This document shows, piece after piece, positions 35,119 to 44,954 of a stretch of 64,000 nt of DNA. This stretch comes from Larix kaempferi (lineage: Eukaryota > Streptophyta > Pinopsida > Pinales > Pinaceae), in assembly GCA_027924585.1 (NCBI GenBank), contig BSBM01000637.1, positions 1,364,001 to 1,428,000 of the forward strand. The letters run 5' to 3'. Within the stretch, counting starts at the first letter, position 1. Every line of letters starts with the position of its first letter. Made by a program: the position numbers and the translations under genes. Below the pieces are notes generated by a model. That model had not been told where the DNA came from. It did not search any database and saw only the letters and a program-made list of their open reading frames with translations.

Positions 35119-35432
35119 TGTAACAAATAAAATAATATATCAATAAACAAATAATTAAATAATAAAATAAAAGTAATTAAACAAATATTAAATAAAATTG
35201 ATATGTAAGTAATTGAATAGATAGAGATGTACCTTTCCATTGAAAAGTCACATGAGACCATATTTAGATGGTCCATCAGATTGTAATGTAATCATCTCTC
35301 ATCAATATATATTCAATATTAATTATTCTTTCCAAATGGAGTTATTTTCTATTGGTTGACTATTCACTTGAATAGTCTTATTGTGATTCAGACATGATCA
35401 CAACATGAGAATATCCAGATAAGGATGTTAAA
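35119..35432 (+). repeat. TRIM 5' LTR (about 314 bp)
   Basis: Aligned along its length with 35955-36291. Its expected CA end reads AA here, so one terminal base appears mutated. Confidence 0.85.
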
Positions 35433-35954
35433 TTGGTATTAGAGCCCCTTCTTGGGCTTGATCTTGGCCTTTGGCCACAAACCATTCTCAGAGCTTCTCT
35501 GATTAAGGATCTTTGATCCACATTGGCTTTTGGCCATCATTTTTTGGGTTTCCCAAAAATCTAAGACCTTGTCCAAAAGTAGGCTTTTGTCCCAAAGAAG
35601 ATCCAATCACAACGTTGAAGCAAATCAAGTTAACAAAAAAAAATATTATTCCGCTACAAAATTCAAAGACAACCGTAACTCAAGGAATCCAAGAATACGA
35701 GAAGGGAAATAAAAAAAAGAGAAAAAGAAGTAATTATTTCCATTGCAAATAAGAAGAAGAGAACAAGAAGTAAGAAAAAAAATATTACAAAGAAGAAGTG
35801 GGAAAAAAGAATTATCCACGAGATAAAGAAAAAAAAGAAAGAGAAAAAAAAAGTTAAAGAATAGCATTCATAAAACCGCACATGGTTTTATGAAACCACA
35901 CATGGTTTTCATCACTAATGCTTTGAGGACAAAGCATTATGAAGAGGAAGGCCA

Positions 35955-36291
35955 TGTAACAAATAAAATAATATATAAACATATCAATAAACAAATAATT
36001 AAATAATAAAACAAAACTAATAAAACAAATATTAAATAAAATTGATATGTAATTAATTGAATAGATAGAGACATACATTTCCATTGAAAAGGCACATAAG
36101 ACCATATTTAAATGGTCCATCAAATTTTAATGTAATCATCTCTCATCAATATATATTCAATATTAATTATTCTTTCCAAATGGAGTTATTTTCTATTGAG
36201 TTATTTTCTATTGGTTGACTGTTCACTTGAATAGTCTTATTGTGATTCGGACATGATCACAACATGAGAATATCTGGATAAGGATATTACA
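35955..36291 (+). repeat. TRIM 3' LTR (337 bp)
   Basis: Starts TGTAACAAATAAAATAATA and ends GGATATTACA. It is longer than the 5' copy through a short duplication of GAGTTATTTTCTATT near 36182-36212 and a small insertion near its start. Confidence 0.87.
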
Positions 36292-36296
36292 GAGCC
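36292..36296. repeat. Right target-site duplication of the TRIM (GAGCC)
   Basis: Exact match to 35114-35118; Copia-2 coding sequence resumes here. Confidence 0.92.
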
Positions 36297-37169
36297 CTAG
36301 TTCATAGCACAAAGAACTTGTGCGAGTTATGGCACAAGAGGATGGGGCACCTGCATCATCGAGCATTGCCTATTCTAAGGGAGATTGTCACAGGTCTTCT
36401 AGAGTTCAGCATTGAGCAATAGCATGTGTGCAGAGGGTGCACGCTTGGCAAGCATGCCAAGGCTTCTTTCCCAAGTAGTGAACACAGATCTAAGGGGATC
36501 CTAGATCTAGTACATTCGGATGTATGTGGACCGATCAATCACAAGAAGCACGTACTATGCTTCCTTCATTAATGACTTCTCTCTCAAAACATGGATTTAC
36601 TTCTTGAAGACCAAGAAAGAAGTCTTTAGCAAGTTTCAGGAGTTCAAGGCTCTTATGGAGAACCAAACAAGGAAGAAGATTAAGGTTTCGAGGTCAGACA
36701 ATGGGGGTGAGTATACCTCCAATAGTTTCGAGGATTTCTACAAGGAGACGGGAATAAAGAGGGAGTTCAGTGTTCCATACAACCCACAGCAAAACAGGGT
36801 TGTAGAGTGGAAGAACCGATCCATCATAGGGGTTGCTAAGACCATGATATATGGCCAGGATTTGTCGATGTTTCTATGGGCATTAACATGCAATGTAGCA
36901 GTCTACATCCAGAATAGGTGTCTCACAGGGTTTTGGGGGACAAGACACCAGAGGAGGCATTCACTAGTGTGAAGCCAGAGGTAAGTCATTTCCGCATCTT
37001 TGGTTGTCCAATTTACATCCATATACCAATGGAGAAGAGGACCAAGTTGGATCCCTCCAACAGTAAAAGTTTATTTATTGGCTACAATGAGAATTCAAAG
37101 GCTTACAAGATCTATATTCCAAGGGAGAGAAAGAAAATTGTAAGTAGGGATGTAAAGTTCGAGGAATAG
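36297..37169 (+). pseudogene. Copia-2 GAG-pre-integrase and integrase (broken)
   Basis: After the TRIM, the frame gives LWHKRMGHLHHRALP and CRGCTLGKHAKASFP, the H-H-C-C zinc-binding module before integrase. The catalytic core follows: HSDVCGP near 36510 (first Asp), SRSDNGGEYTS near 36690 (second Asp) and PYNPQQNRVVEWKNR near 36777 (Glu). The C-terminal part has FGCPIYIHIP and SKSLFIGYNENSKAYKIYIP. Breaks are a TAG near 36418, a shift near 36520-36540, another near 36920-36940 and a TAG at 37167. Integrase would insert the cDNA and make the 5-bp duplications. Confidence 0.88.
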
Positions 37170-37196
37170 TTTGCATCCAGGAAGTCTCATGATCCA

Positions 37197-38180
37197 TTGC
37201 CAATGACAAAGGATGATGAGCAAGAAGCTCTGAAGGTTGAGCAAGGGTTACCAGCGACTTCCAATTCGGGGCAGCAACCTTCAAATGCAGAGGAGGAGCC
37301 ACCAACTCCTACCAGTTCTGTCAAGAGACCTCGATGGTTCACAAAGACGTTGAGGGATGCTCAAGAGAATGTTGATGCTTCTAGGAGCTCATTCAAGGAG
37401 AGCGGATCTCCGAAAAAGTTTCTGAACTACATGGCGTTGATGAGCAGCATCATAGATTTTGAGCCCTCCAGCTTTCAGGAGGCAACTGACCAATGGGTTT
37501 GGAGGGATGCCATGGTGGAGGAGTACACCTCCATCATGAAGAATGATGTTTGGGACATTATGCCTAGACCAGAGGGGAAGTCAATGGTGACTTCCAGCTG
37601 GCTCTACAAGATCAAGCATGTGGCACATGGCAGCATAGAGAAGTACAAAGCAAGGATTGTGGCGAGAGGATTCTCCCAGAAAGAGGGAGTGGATTACGAG
37701 GACACATTTGCTCCAGTTGCCAAGTACACTTCCATTAGAATAGTGATGTCTTTAGTCTCCATCATGGGATGGAAGACAACTTTCCTCAATGGGATAATTG
37801 ATGAAGAAGTGTACATCAAGCAGCCTTAGGACTTTGAGATTAATGGGAGGGAGTCCCATGTGTGCAAGCTAAAAAAGGCCCTGTATGGACTCAAGCAGGC
37901 ACCGAGAGCATGGTATTCCAGGATCGATGGATACTTGCAAAGCATGGGCTTCACCAAAAGTGAAGCAGATACCAACTTATATTTCATATTTGTTGAGGTT
38001 GATATACTCATTTTGGTGTTGTATGTAGATGACCTGTTTCTCATAGGTTCAAAGAAGCCCATTGCAGGGTGCAAGGCAGATATGGCAACCGAGTTCAAGA
38101 TAAAATACATTAGCTTGATGCATTACTTCTTGGGGTTGGAGGTTTGGCAGAGACCAGGGGCTATTTTCCTTGGGAAAGGT
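37197..38180 (+). pseudogene. Copia-2 reverse transcriptase (broken)
   Basis: A variable linker (about 37197-37450) leads into RT with WRDAMVEEYTSIMKNDVWD, SSWLYKIKH, IVARGFSQKEGVDYEDTFA and LYGLKQAPRAWY, then the catalytic YVDD at 38022-38033. The HQMDVK segment before TTFLNG has been lost in frame, and a TAG stands at 37827-37829. The gene is cut by solo LTR-B after AIFLGKG. Confidence 0.9.
38176..38180. repeat. Left target-site duplication of solo LTR-B (AAGGT)
   Basis: AAGGT before TGTTGAAATTTT, repeated at 40721-40725 after TTAACA. Confidence 0.92.
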
Positions 38181-39655
38181 TGTTGAAATTTTGTCAAGTT
38201 AGGGTTTTGTACAAAAAAATAACAATTCATCATATTCTAATGCAGAAAATACATTTAATAAACATTTACAAATATCGAATATTAAATAGTGCAGTAGTAA
38301 AAACTATCATAACATAAATTTCATGTCTTTAGCACTCTCAGGTCACTGTGTTAAAGTACCTTTAACACTACCTGTTAGGTCACTGTGCTAAGTTAATCTT
38401 CAGCAGCATGTAACGTAGAATAACTAATAATAAAAGAGAAGATACTTACCTGTGTGTGGGACCCTTCCTATAAAATACTCAGAAGAGTTACTTACTTTCA
38501 GTAACCACTGTGCCTCAGAGAGGCCAGTCAAATCTGGAAACTATCAGACCCTACAAGAGGGTAGTACAAACCAGAGAGAGAGAGATGACAGGTTGAGATA
38601 CAGTCAAATAGTCAAAGACAGTCAAGAACACAGTGACAATCTTAATCAAGTCTCAGCATAATAGATCTGAATCAAATACAAGTCTTAGCACATAGATCAG
38701 TCCACAAACAAGACTCAGCACAAAGATCTGGCCACAATAAATCAGATTTAGGGCACCTCATAAAACATAGGTCTGATATAGAAACAAACAATCAGCCGAC
38801 CTCAATAGCCACAGCCTTCAAAGAAATGCTCAGATCAGTCCTAAAAACAGTCTGGTTGATTACGGTTGATTACTATAAAAGGCAGATCGGATCCCAAGCC
38901 TCGCGGTCTCAATTAGATCAGACTTTTAGGTCTCACGGCCTCCACAAAATATTGCAACCAGCAAACTGAGAACAGATCCTAAGGCCATACGGCCTCCACC
39001 AATTCAGATCTACAGCTTACTGTTGAATATTAGGGTCACGACCTTCAAAACAAGCAGGTGAGGAGAAGAGCGAATCTCTTAACCAATAGATCGGACCTCA
39101 GGCAGAAAGATAACAGCAGATCCGGTCTCAGGCTGAATGATAATAGTAGATCGGATTTCAGGTAAACCATGAATCAGCAGATCGAATCTTAAACAGAGCA
39201 GATCGGTCCTCTATATATCAGATTGAACTTGGTTCAAGACTCAGTCAAACAGAACAGAAATCAAACAAGGTAGATCGGACTTCCAAGAGACTCTAACAGT
39301 CCTCACGATTAGCATAAATGACCTTCAAGAAAATCACAGATAGCATACAAGGAACCCAACAAGCCTTCAACAGATCCTTAGTATAAGAAGCAGCATCATA
39401 AAGGCCTTTACGTCAGTCCTGACAGTCAATAACTTCAGATCTGAGGTGTGATGAGAACTTCAGTAGGTGGGCAGCCTCCAAAATAGGTGAGCAAGCAGCA
39501 AACTAACCTTGAAAAACTTTGACGTCAAGCAGAGCTGAAAAATCTATGGAGAGCATGTTAAATGAGGAACAATAGACCTCATTAAATAGGATAATAGGAT
39601 AATAGGATTATTAAAATAATCCTTTAAATTAGGAAACCATAGAATTAGGAAAGAT

Positions 39656-39835
39656 AAAAATTAAAAGTTAAAATAATAAAAAATTAGGATCTCATTAAAT
39701 TAGGGAAAGGCCACTTTAAAATAAAATAAAAGATAAATAAATAAAAGATAAAAATAAATAAAAATAATAAAAGATAAAAATAAATAAAAATAATAAAAGA
39801 TAAAAATAATAAAAGATAAAAATAAAAATAAATAT
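39656..39835. repeat. A-rich low-complexity array (AAATAATAAAAGATAA)
   Basis: Imperfect short tandem repeats of AAATAATAAAAGATA and close variants, inside LTR-B upstream of its TATA box. Confidence 0.85.
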
Positions 39836-39896
39836 AAGAATCTCAGAAAGTGGACAAACATCTAAAGTACCCATAAGATCAAAACAACAAGGGTGG

Positions 39897-39905
39897 TATA
39901 AATAA
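39897..39905 (+). promoter_or_regulatory. TATA box of LTR-B
   Basis: TATAAATAA, about 820 bp before the LTR end. It is the clearest core-promoter motif in this LTR. Confidence 0.5.
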
Positions 39906-40720
39906 AAGGTGGGTCAATGACCCTATTTACCACAAATCAAAGACAGGGTACCACAACACTAAAAGACCAAAAGTAAATCACCCAAGGTGGAAAGGTTCAA
40001 CCAGTCATCTCTCTCTCAAATGTACAAATGTTCCATATAACCTGAAAGTTCATCATCATTGTATAAGGAAGGGTTCACACAGATGATATGATCATGTGGT
40101 CCTCTCAACTGCTCCTTAGGTCAAATGTTAGTAGCTTCCACAAGGGGTGGCCAGTCCCTTGAGAAGACCAACCAACTCATCCATCTCGAAGACCTAGGAG
40201 AAGAGGACATCACACATCATAATCTTGGTAACTGACCAAGTGCCTCCATTCTCAAGGAATGGCTTCTCAGCCCAAGGCTGAGCCTCAGTCGTAGACTGGG
40301 ACATGTTGATCAACCATCTGGTCCATGACCAGGTTCTCCATTCTCCCAGAGAATGATCCTCAGCCTCAAGCTGAGCATTCAGTCCTAGGCTGAATGTTGA
40401 TCAACCATCTGCAGGACCTAGGAAGTCTCTGTCTCAACCTGCAGGATCTGCTTGGTCATCATGACCAAGAAACCGTCTGGTTCTAGACCAAAATACCCTA
40501 GAGACAAATAGGGGCCCTAGCCACATGCTAGGGACTTTTCCATGGCATCAACCTGCTTGGTCCTCGACCAAGAACCCCAGGAGACAACTGGGGGCCCTAG
40601 GGTACCTTCTAGGGTCTTACTCATTACTCTGCCTGGTTAACTTGACCAGGAACCCTAGTTAACTGACTAGGGTACCATTCTCTCTGAGAACGGGTCTCGC
40701 AGCTGCACTAAAAATTAACA

Positions 40721-40725
40721 AAGGT
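40721..40725. repeat. Right target-site duplication of solo LTR-B (AAGGT)
   Basis: Exact match to 38176-38180. Confidence 0.92.
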
Positions 40726-41517
40726 AAGTATGCAATTCAGAATCCAGATCCTAAAAAGATTTCGAATGGAGCATTGGAGGCCCGTGGCCACTCCTATGAT
40801 CACTAATCTGAAGAAGGTCACTACTTTAGATTCAAATATGGTGGATCCCATGTTGTACAGGCAGCTGACAGGTTCTTTGATGTATCTGATCAACACTAGG
40901 CCATATATATGTTTTGCAGTGAACACCTTGAACCAATTCATGGTGGAGCCAAGGCAAGGGCATTGGGTAGCAGCAAAACATGTGTTCAAATACTTGAGGG
41001 GCACAATGGAGTATGGACTGGGATATCTTGGTGATGATGAGGTGAAGTTGCATGGGTATACAGACTCGAATCGGGCAAGCAATGCATCAAACAGAAAGAG
41101 TACCCCAGGGTGTTGCTTCAGCTTGGGATCAGTTATGATATCCTGGTTTAGCCGGAAGCAGACTCCCATGGCACTTAGCTCAATGAGGCAGTTTATATGG
41201 CAGCGAGTACAGCTAGTTGTGAGGCCATCTGGCTTTGCAAGTTGCTAGCAGGTGTATTTGATTAGGACTTGGATCCCACGGTGATTTATTGTGATAATCA
41301 GAGTTGTATCAAACTCTGAGAATCCATTTTTTCATGACAGATCCAAGCACATTGAGATCAGGTATCATTTCATTTGAGACAGAATTCAAAAACGAGTAGT
41401 GAAGCTCCAGTATGTACCCACAAATCAACAGGTTGTAGATAATCTGACCAAGCCCTTAGCAAAAGGGAAGTTTGAAGCATTCAAAGACAAACTTGGATTG
41501 GTGCAGAATTCCTTCCT
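40726..41517 (+). pseudogene. Copia-2 RT C-terminus and RNase H (broken)
   Basis: Resumes after LTR-B with FRMEHWRPVATPM, MYLINTRPYICFAVNTLNQF and KHVFKYLRGTMEYGL, then RNase H: TDSNRASNASNRKSTPGC (the usual DSDW has become DSNR, losing an acidic residue), CDNQSC near 41288 and RSKHIEIRYHFI near 41338. Frameshifts lie near 40745, 41190-41250 and 41305, with a TGA near 41376. It ends by 41517-41536, at the 3' LTR. Confidence 0.88.
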
Positions 41518-41764
41518 CGCTAATAGAGAGTATTGATGTTTGTACCTTACCTCGGACAGGAACTTCCAAACAGGTTTAGTGTCAAACATGCGTGAAGTCG
41601 TCCAAGTCAAATCTATTTTGTAATTCACTTTATTAAAGTGAAAGTATTATATTTTGTTGTTGAGTCTCATAAAGTGCATTTTAATGCATTAGTGATTATA
41701 CTAATCTCAACCGTCGATCTTATAGAGAAATTAGGGTTTTGGTAGATTAGGGTTATAGCTAAAG

Positions 41765-41770
41765 TATAAA
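41765..41770 (+). promoter_or_regulatory. TATA box of the Copia-2 3' LTR
   Basis: TATAAA in the same context as at 33166-33171. Confidence 0.6.
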
Positions 41771-41966
41771 GGCATGTCAAAGTAGAGGGTAAATACACAA
41801 TCATTCTTTGTTTGAAATCAGGTTGGTCGAAAGGTGACGAAACTCACCTAAGGAGCAAAGTTAGAGCGCCAAAGAGGAGCCTGAATCAGTAAGCAAGCTG
41901 AATGTACAGCAGATATGTACAGTCATACAGACTAGTACAACAGATCCATACAGTCATATGAATCTA

Positions 41967-42068
41967 TATGGAATTCCATACAGTCGTACAGATCCGTATG
42001 GAATTCCATACCGCCATACGGATAGATTCGTACTTCCAGACAGAACAAGTCCGTACAGCCATACGGAC
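41967..42068. repeat. Palindrome cluster in the Copia-2 3' LTR
   Basis: Perfect palindromes TATGGAATTCCATA (41967-41980) and GTATGGAATTCCATAC (41996-42011), and a 7-bp-arm hairpin GTCCGTA / TACGGAC (42049-42055 and 42062-42068). A related CGTATG / CATACG hairpin is in the 5' LTR at 33343-33358. All share the word CCGTAC/CATACGG. Confidence 0.85.
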
Positions 42069-42384
42069 AGTCGTGCAACAGATCGACAAGTTTCAGGCTG
42101 TTTTCTTGATTTCTAAGGGCAGATTTTCTTTGTCATGTGCATGTTTTACTTTGTTTGAGTGTACCATACAGCTGCATGTTATTGGCAGCTCTGGAGGTTT
42201 CCTTGTAAGCCTTGATCTTTAATGAAAAGCTGATTTGAAGGAGTAAAGTGTGTGTGCAAAGTGTTTATGCTTTCACTGTTCATTTTCAGCTATATGTGTG
42301 ATTGTTGCATGTTCAGTTTAGATCTGATTTATTTAATCAAGAGAAACGTAGGACAGCAATCACCTAGGGCTTCAAAAATTAACA

Positions 42385-43080
42385 TAGTGAAATAGATTAA
42401 ACACAGCAGCCAACTTTAGACATCAAAGAAGACCAAATGATCAAACCATCAAATCAAGACTCCACTATTTAATGAGAGATGACATAGATAAGGAGTTGTG
42501 TCCCTTCCCAAGTTCAAAGTATGTTTATAAATTATAACCAGTATCTATTTTTTGCTCAACTTAAGCCCATAATCTGTGTTCAGCCTATTATTCTGCTTTT
42601 TAACCTTGGCCAACATATTAGCATTCTATATGGATATGATGCTCTAAGCTGTAAGAATGCTCTGCAAGGGCGGATTTATCCACACAGTTGTGTGAGATAT
42701 CTGCACTATATTCCTTCAATCTTATTAGCAATGAGTGCCACTCTCACAAATGTATGTTCTTCAACATAAGCAATAAATGGAGTACACACCTTTTTGTTGC
42801 TTGGGGTCCAACGAGTCTTTTGTTGACTCTATCATTCCCCTAATAGTAATTGGAGAAGAAAAAGCAACTTTGATATATTTCCTTCTAAAAGCTCTTGCAA
42901 TCTGGCCGGTAGTGCCTTTGATATGAGGCACTGTAATCCTTGTGCACTTTGTATCCTCATTCTTATTCGTGTGTACGCTTCAGTGTATGCCTTGTGCCTT
43001 TTGGAATGTTTTCTCATTTGGTTATGTTTGTAAAAAAAATCTTTGAATACCTTTTCTAGATGATCCATTTCAGGTTCTAG
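42385..43080 (-). pseudogene. Penelope-like ORF unit L: linker and GIY-YIG
   Basis: Read on the minus strand from about 43080, frame-shifted pieces give HLEKVFKDFF and NIPKGTRHTLKR (linker region after the RT). The best-preserved block follows: ITVPHIKGTTGQIARAF, KVAFSSPITIRGMIES, DSLDPKQQKGVYSIYC and RTYICESG, then, after a shift, HNCVDKSALAEHSY. This order (linker, DPKQ..GVY.I.C, YI.E, KSALAEH) is that of GIY-YIG Penelope elements. The tail is degraded to its end beside the Copia-2 LTR. The nuclease would nick target DNA for reverse transcription. Confidence 0.82.
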
Positions 43081-43084
43081 ATTG

Positions 43085-43350
43085 TCCATATCAGAAATCC
43101 TGATTGTGCAAGAGTGTTAATGACACCAATTTTCGCTCCTCCAAATGCCATTACAGGAATGATAGATTTGACAAGAGACTCATAGGACCCCAAGCAACAT
43201 TCCTTGCTCATGCGGAAGAACATATATCTGTGAGACTGAACACTCATTGTAAGTAAGATTGAAGAAACATAGTGCAGATCTCTCACACGACCAAGAGGAG
43301 AAATCCACCCTTGCAGAGCATTCTTATAACACAAAACATCTTATAATGAT
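43085..43350 (+). pseudogene. Penelope-like ORF unit M: linker and GIY-YIG (partial)
   Basis: On the plus strand, PIFAPPNAITGMIDLTRDS and DPKQ lead, after a shift that has lost the GVYS part, into IPCSCGRTYICE, VRLKKHSADLSHD and EEKSTLAEHSYN. It ends by joining unit R at about 43350-43380. It corresponds to the same protein region as units L and R. Confidence 0.78.
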
Positions 43351-43359
43351 GGGCTTAAG

Positions 43360-43827
43360 TTGAGCAAAACATGGTGTGTACTCCATTCCTTGCTCATGCG
43401 GAAGAAAATACATCGGTGAGATTTGACACTTGCTGTAAGTAAGATTGAAGGAACATAATGCAGACTCACACAACTGCGTGGAGAAATCCACCCTTGCATA
43501 GCATTCTTATAACACAAGCATCGTATCTATATAGAGAATGCTAAAATGATTGCCAAGGTTGAACACTATACCCATAGACATGTAAGGGAAGTGGTGGAAA
43601 TTGAAAAGCACAATCATATGCTGAACAGAGATGATAGGCTTAAGTTGAGCGAAACATGCAGACCAGTTATAAACATACTCAGAACTCAGAAAGGGACATA
43701 ACTCCTTATCTGTGTCACCTCTGGTCGAATAGTGGAGTCTTGGTTTGCTGGTTTTATCATTTGGTCTGCTCTAATGTCTAGATTCGGCTGCTACGTTTAA
43801 TTCATTTCATTAGATTCATTTCATTAG
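43360..43827 (+). pseudogene. Penelope-like ORF unit R: GIY-YIG and C-terminal tail
   Basis: Begins with KHGVYSIPCSCGRKYIGE (43369-43422), the GIY and YIG halves of the nuclease, then VRLKEHNADSHNCVEKSTLA and HSYN. After stops it continues openly as IENAKMIAKVEHYTHRHVRE, VVEIEKHNHMLNRDDRLKLS and TCRPVIN, the conserved C-terminal signature of the Penelope group. In-frame stops follow EI, HLL and STLA. An imperfect ATTCATTTCATTAG doublet (43800-43827) closes the unit. Confidence 0.85.
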
Positions 43828-44954
43828 AGGCCAATCCCACTCATGGAGCGCTCCGCTCAGGTTTGAAGCAGGTATTCATAGAGTTCGCTTTTGTATCACT
43901 TTCTCTCTTCTCGCTTCGCAAGTGTGATCATCTCCCTGAAAATGGACTGTCATGGTGGTCCAAAAAGTTGGAGAGTAAAAATACACGTAGGCTTTTCCAT
44001 AATTCTGTTTCAAATGTTACTCCTGCGAAAGATAAATACATTATAATTCTAATCAATGAGTCGAACTTTTAATTTTTTAATTTCCCTAAAAACCTTAGTG
44101 AGCACAGAACCTTAAATGTACTACATGCACAGTGTAATTGATATGAAAATCCAACAGGTTTAGGAAAATCCAAGTGTGTAATGGTAGGATCTGAAAAGCA
44201 GGGGAGAATTGCATAGCTTCATTGACACTTACGCACAAGGGAATCAGTAATACAATCAGCAAATGGTCAGTGGGGGTTTGGTTAGAAGGTTCAAATCCCC
44301 CGGCGACACATTCACCCCTCAAGCGGGCTGTCTCAAGTGGTAGGGAACCAGGAACGAGTTCTGGGTGACTTTGAAAGAAGAAAAACCCGCCAGTCTGCCG
44401 CTTTTTGGACAAAAGGGATCTTTCTAGAGTGTTGTAAACAACCGAGATAACAGAGTGTCTCAAACTGGGGAAAGGCACGATTGCTGCATAGTGACAACTG
44501 ACAACATCAATCATCTTGAAATATAATAACAATACCAAAACAAGGGGGGCGGGGGAGATTGTGGTGTCAACTTTCAAGTCACAAGAGAAGCTGCAAAGAA
44601 TGGTGGAAAAAAAAACTTGTCTGTAATGCAATGCACGCAGTAGTCAGTTTCACTTAGTAACGCAATTCATTCATTGTGCAAATGTTACATTGGAAGTGGT
44701 GGATAGCAGAGCTTTACATGCAACACAAATACATAGGAGTTAGTTAGTAAGGCACCCATTAAAACTCTACACGGGAGGTCAGAGGCATTGTTTTATAATA
44801 TGTTCACTGCAGATAACACGAAACTTGGCTGCTGTAATTGAATTTGGAAGATCAATGCTTTTGCTTGACCAACGAAAAGCTGAACAGAAAGACATACAAG
44901 CATACAGCTATGATAAGAGATAGGGAAGTAGTAGTAATGGAAGAAGAAGAAAAC
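43828..44954. other. 5' part of intron 1 (first 1.1 kb after exon 1)
   Basis: No gene is recognised. A minus-strand frame at 44095-44631 is open for 178 codons but has no family features and lies in intron sequence. A patch near 44270-44380 contains GGTTCAAATCCCC, which resembles a pol III B box, and GTCTCAAGTGGTAGGG, which resembles an A box, but in the wrong order on the plus strand. Confidence 0.5.

Larger units (their letters stand above)
35119..36291 (+). mobile_element. TRIM-type miniature LTR retrotransposon (1,173 bp)
   Basis: Two direct terminal repeats (35119-35432 and 35955-36291) begin TGTAACAAATAAAATAAT; the right one ends TTACA. The internal 522 bp start with a primer site (TGGTATTAGAGCC, 35434-35446, one base after the LTR) and end with a purine-rich tract (GAAGAGGAAGGCCA). 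Nothing is coded: short A-rich frames between them are not genes. GAGCC duplications flank the element. Size and structure fit terminal-repeat retrotransposons in miniature, which depend on proteins from other elements. It interrupts the Copia-2 polyprotein just before GAG-pre-integrase. Confidence 0.9.
38181..40720 (+). mobile_element. Solo LTR of family B (2,540 bp)
   Basis: Ends TGTTGAAATTTTGTC and AAAAATTAACA, 5-bp duplications AAGGT, no coding sequence, no internal second copy of the start and no primer site. Most of the first 1.4 kb consists of short related phrases (CAGATCGGA, TCTCAGGC, GGCCTCCA). An A-rich AAATAATAAAAGAT array spans about 39656-39835. A TATA box at 39897-39905 suggests U3 to its left and R/U5 to its right, in the plus direction. 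Family not recognised. Orientation is inferred from the TATA box alone. Confidence 0.85.
33084..42384 (+). mobile_element. Copia-2: older Ty1/copia element with two nested insertions
   Basis: A 5'-truncated LTR (33084-33729), a primer site TGGTATCAGAGC, gag with zinc knuckle, protease, integrase, RT and RNase H in the copia order PR-INT-RT-RH, and a 3' LTR (41531-42384). All genes carry stops and shifts. A TRIM sits between protease and GAG-pre-integrase, and a 2.5-kb solo LTR sits between RT and RNase H, each with its own 5-bp duplication. Its RT is close to that of Copia-1 (shared MKNDVWD.(V/M)PRP.GKS and EVWQ..G.IFLG), so both belong to one lineage. The left target duplication is lost. Confidence 0.92.
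41531..42384 (+). repeat. Copia-2 3' LTR (854 bp)
   Basis: The start reads TATTGATGTTTG after the purine tract AATAGAGAG, where Copia-1 has TGTTGATG, so the terminal TG has probably mutated to TA. It ends AAAATTAACA at 42384. It carries a TATA box (41765-41770) and a cluster of palindromes (41967-42068). Confidence 0.85.
42385..43827. mobile_element. Penelope-like retroelement with GIY-YIG endonuclease (rearranged, inverted partial copies)
   Basis: Three related units are present: L on the minus strand (42385 to about 43080), M on the plus strand (about 43085-43350) and R on the plus strand (about 43360-43827). They encode the end of the RT-endonuclease linker (TVPHIKGTTGQIARAF), the GIY-YIG nuclease core (GVYSIPCSCGRKYIGE) and the typical C-terminal tail (VREVVEIEKHNHMLNRDDR). 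Units L and R are inverted relative to each other over about 430 bp. Unit M abuts R as a partial tandem copy. Penelope-like elements often lie in such tandem or inverted partial arrays. All three are decayed, and the RT core is absent. Confidence 0.85.
16997..44954 (-). other. Intron 1 of the GEN-like gene (about 28 kb)
   Basis: Bounded on the minus strand by GTTTTC at 44954 and TTCAG at 16997, both phase 0. The 27,958 bp are largely made of two Copia elements, LTR-A fragments, a gag-like remnant and a Penelope-like element, all annotated separately. An intron of this size filled with retroelements is usual in conifers and rare in small plant genomes. It is inferred from the two exons; no transcript evidence is available here. 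Confidence 0.8.

Noticed and set aside
35513-35881. Lysine-rich plus-strand and Phe/Leu-rich minus-strand ORFs inside the TRIM
   Set aside because: Both are translations of the A-rich interior and purine tract of a non-coding miniature element.
44270-44380. tRNA-derived SINE or tRNA gene
   Set aside because: Has a B-box-like GGTTCAAATCC and an A-box-like AAGTGGTAGGG, but in the wrong order on one strand, and no cloverleaf or tail could be drawn.
44095-44631. Minus-strand ORF of 178 codons next to GEN exon 1
   Set aside because: It lies in intron 1, shows no recognisable domain, has no splice context linking it to the exons, and its composition looks like chance.
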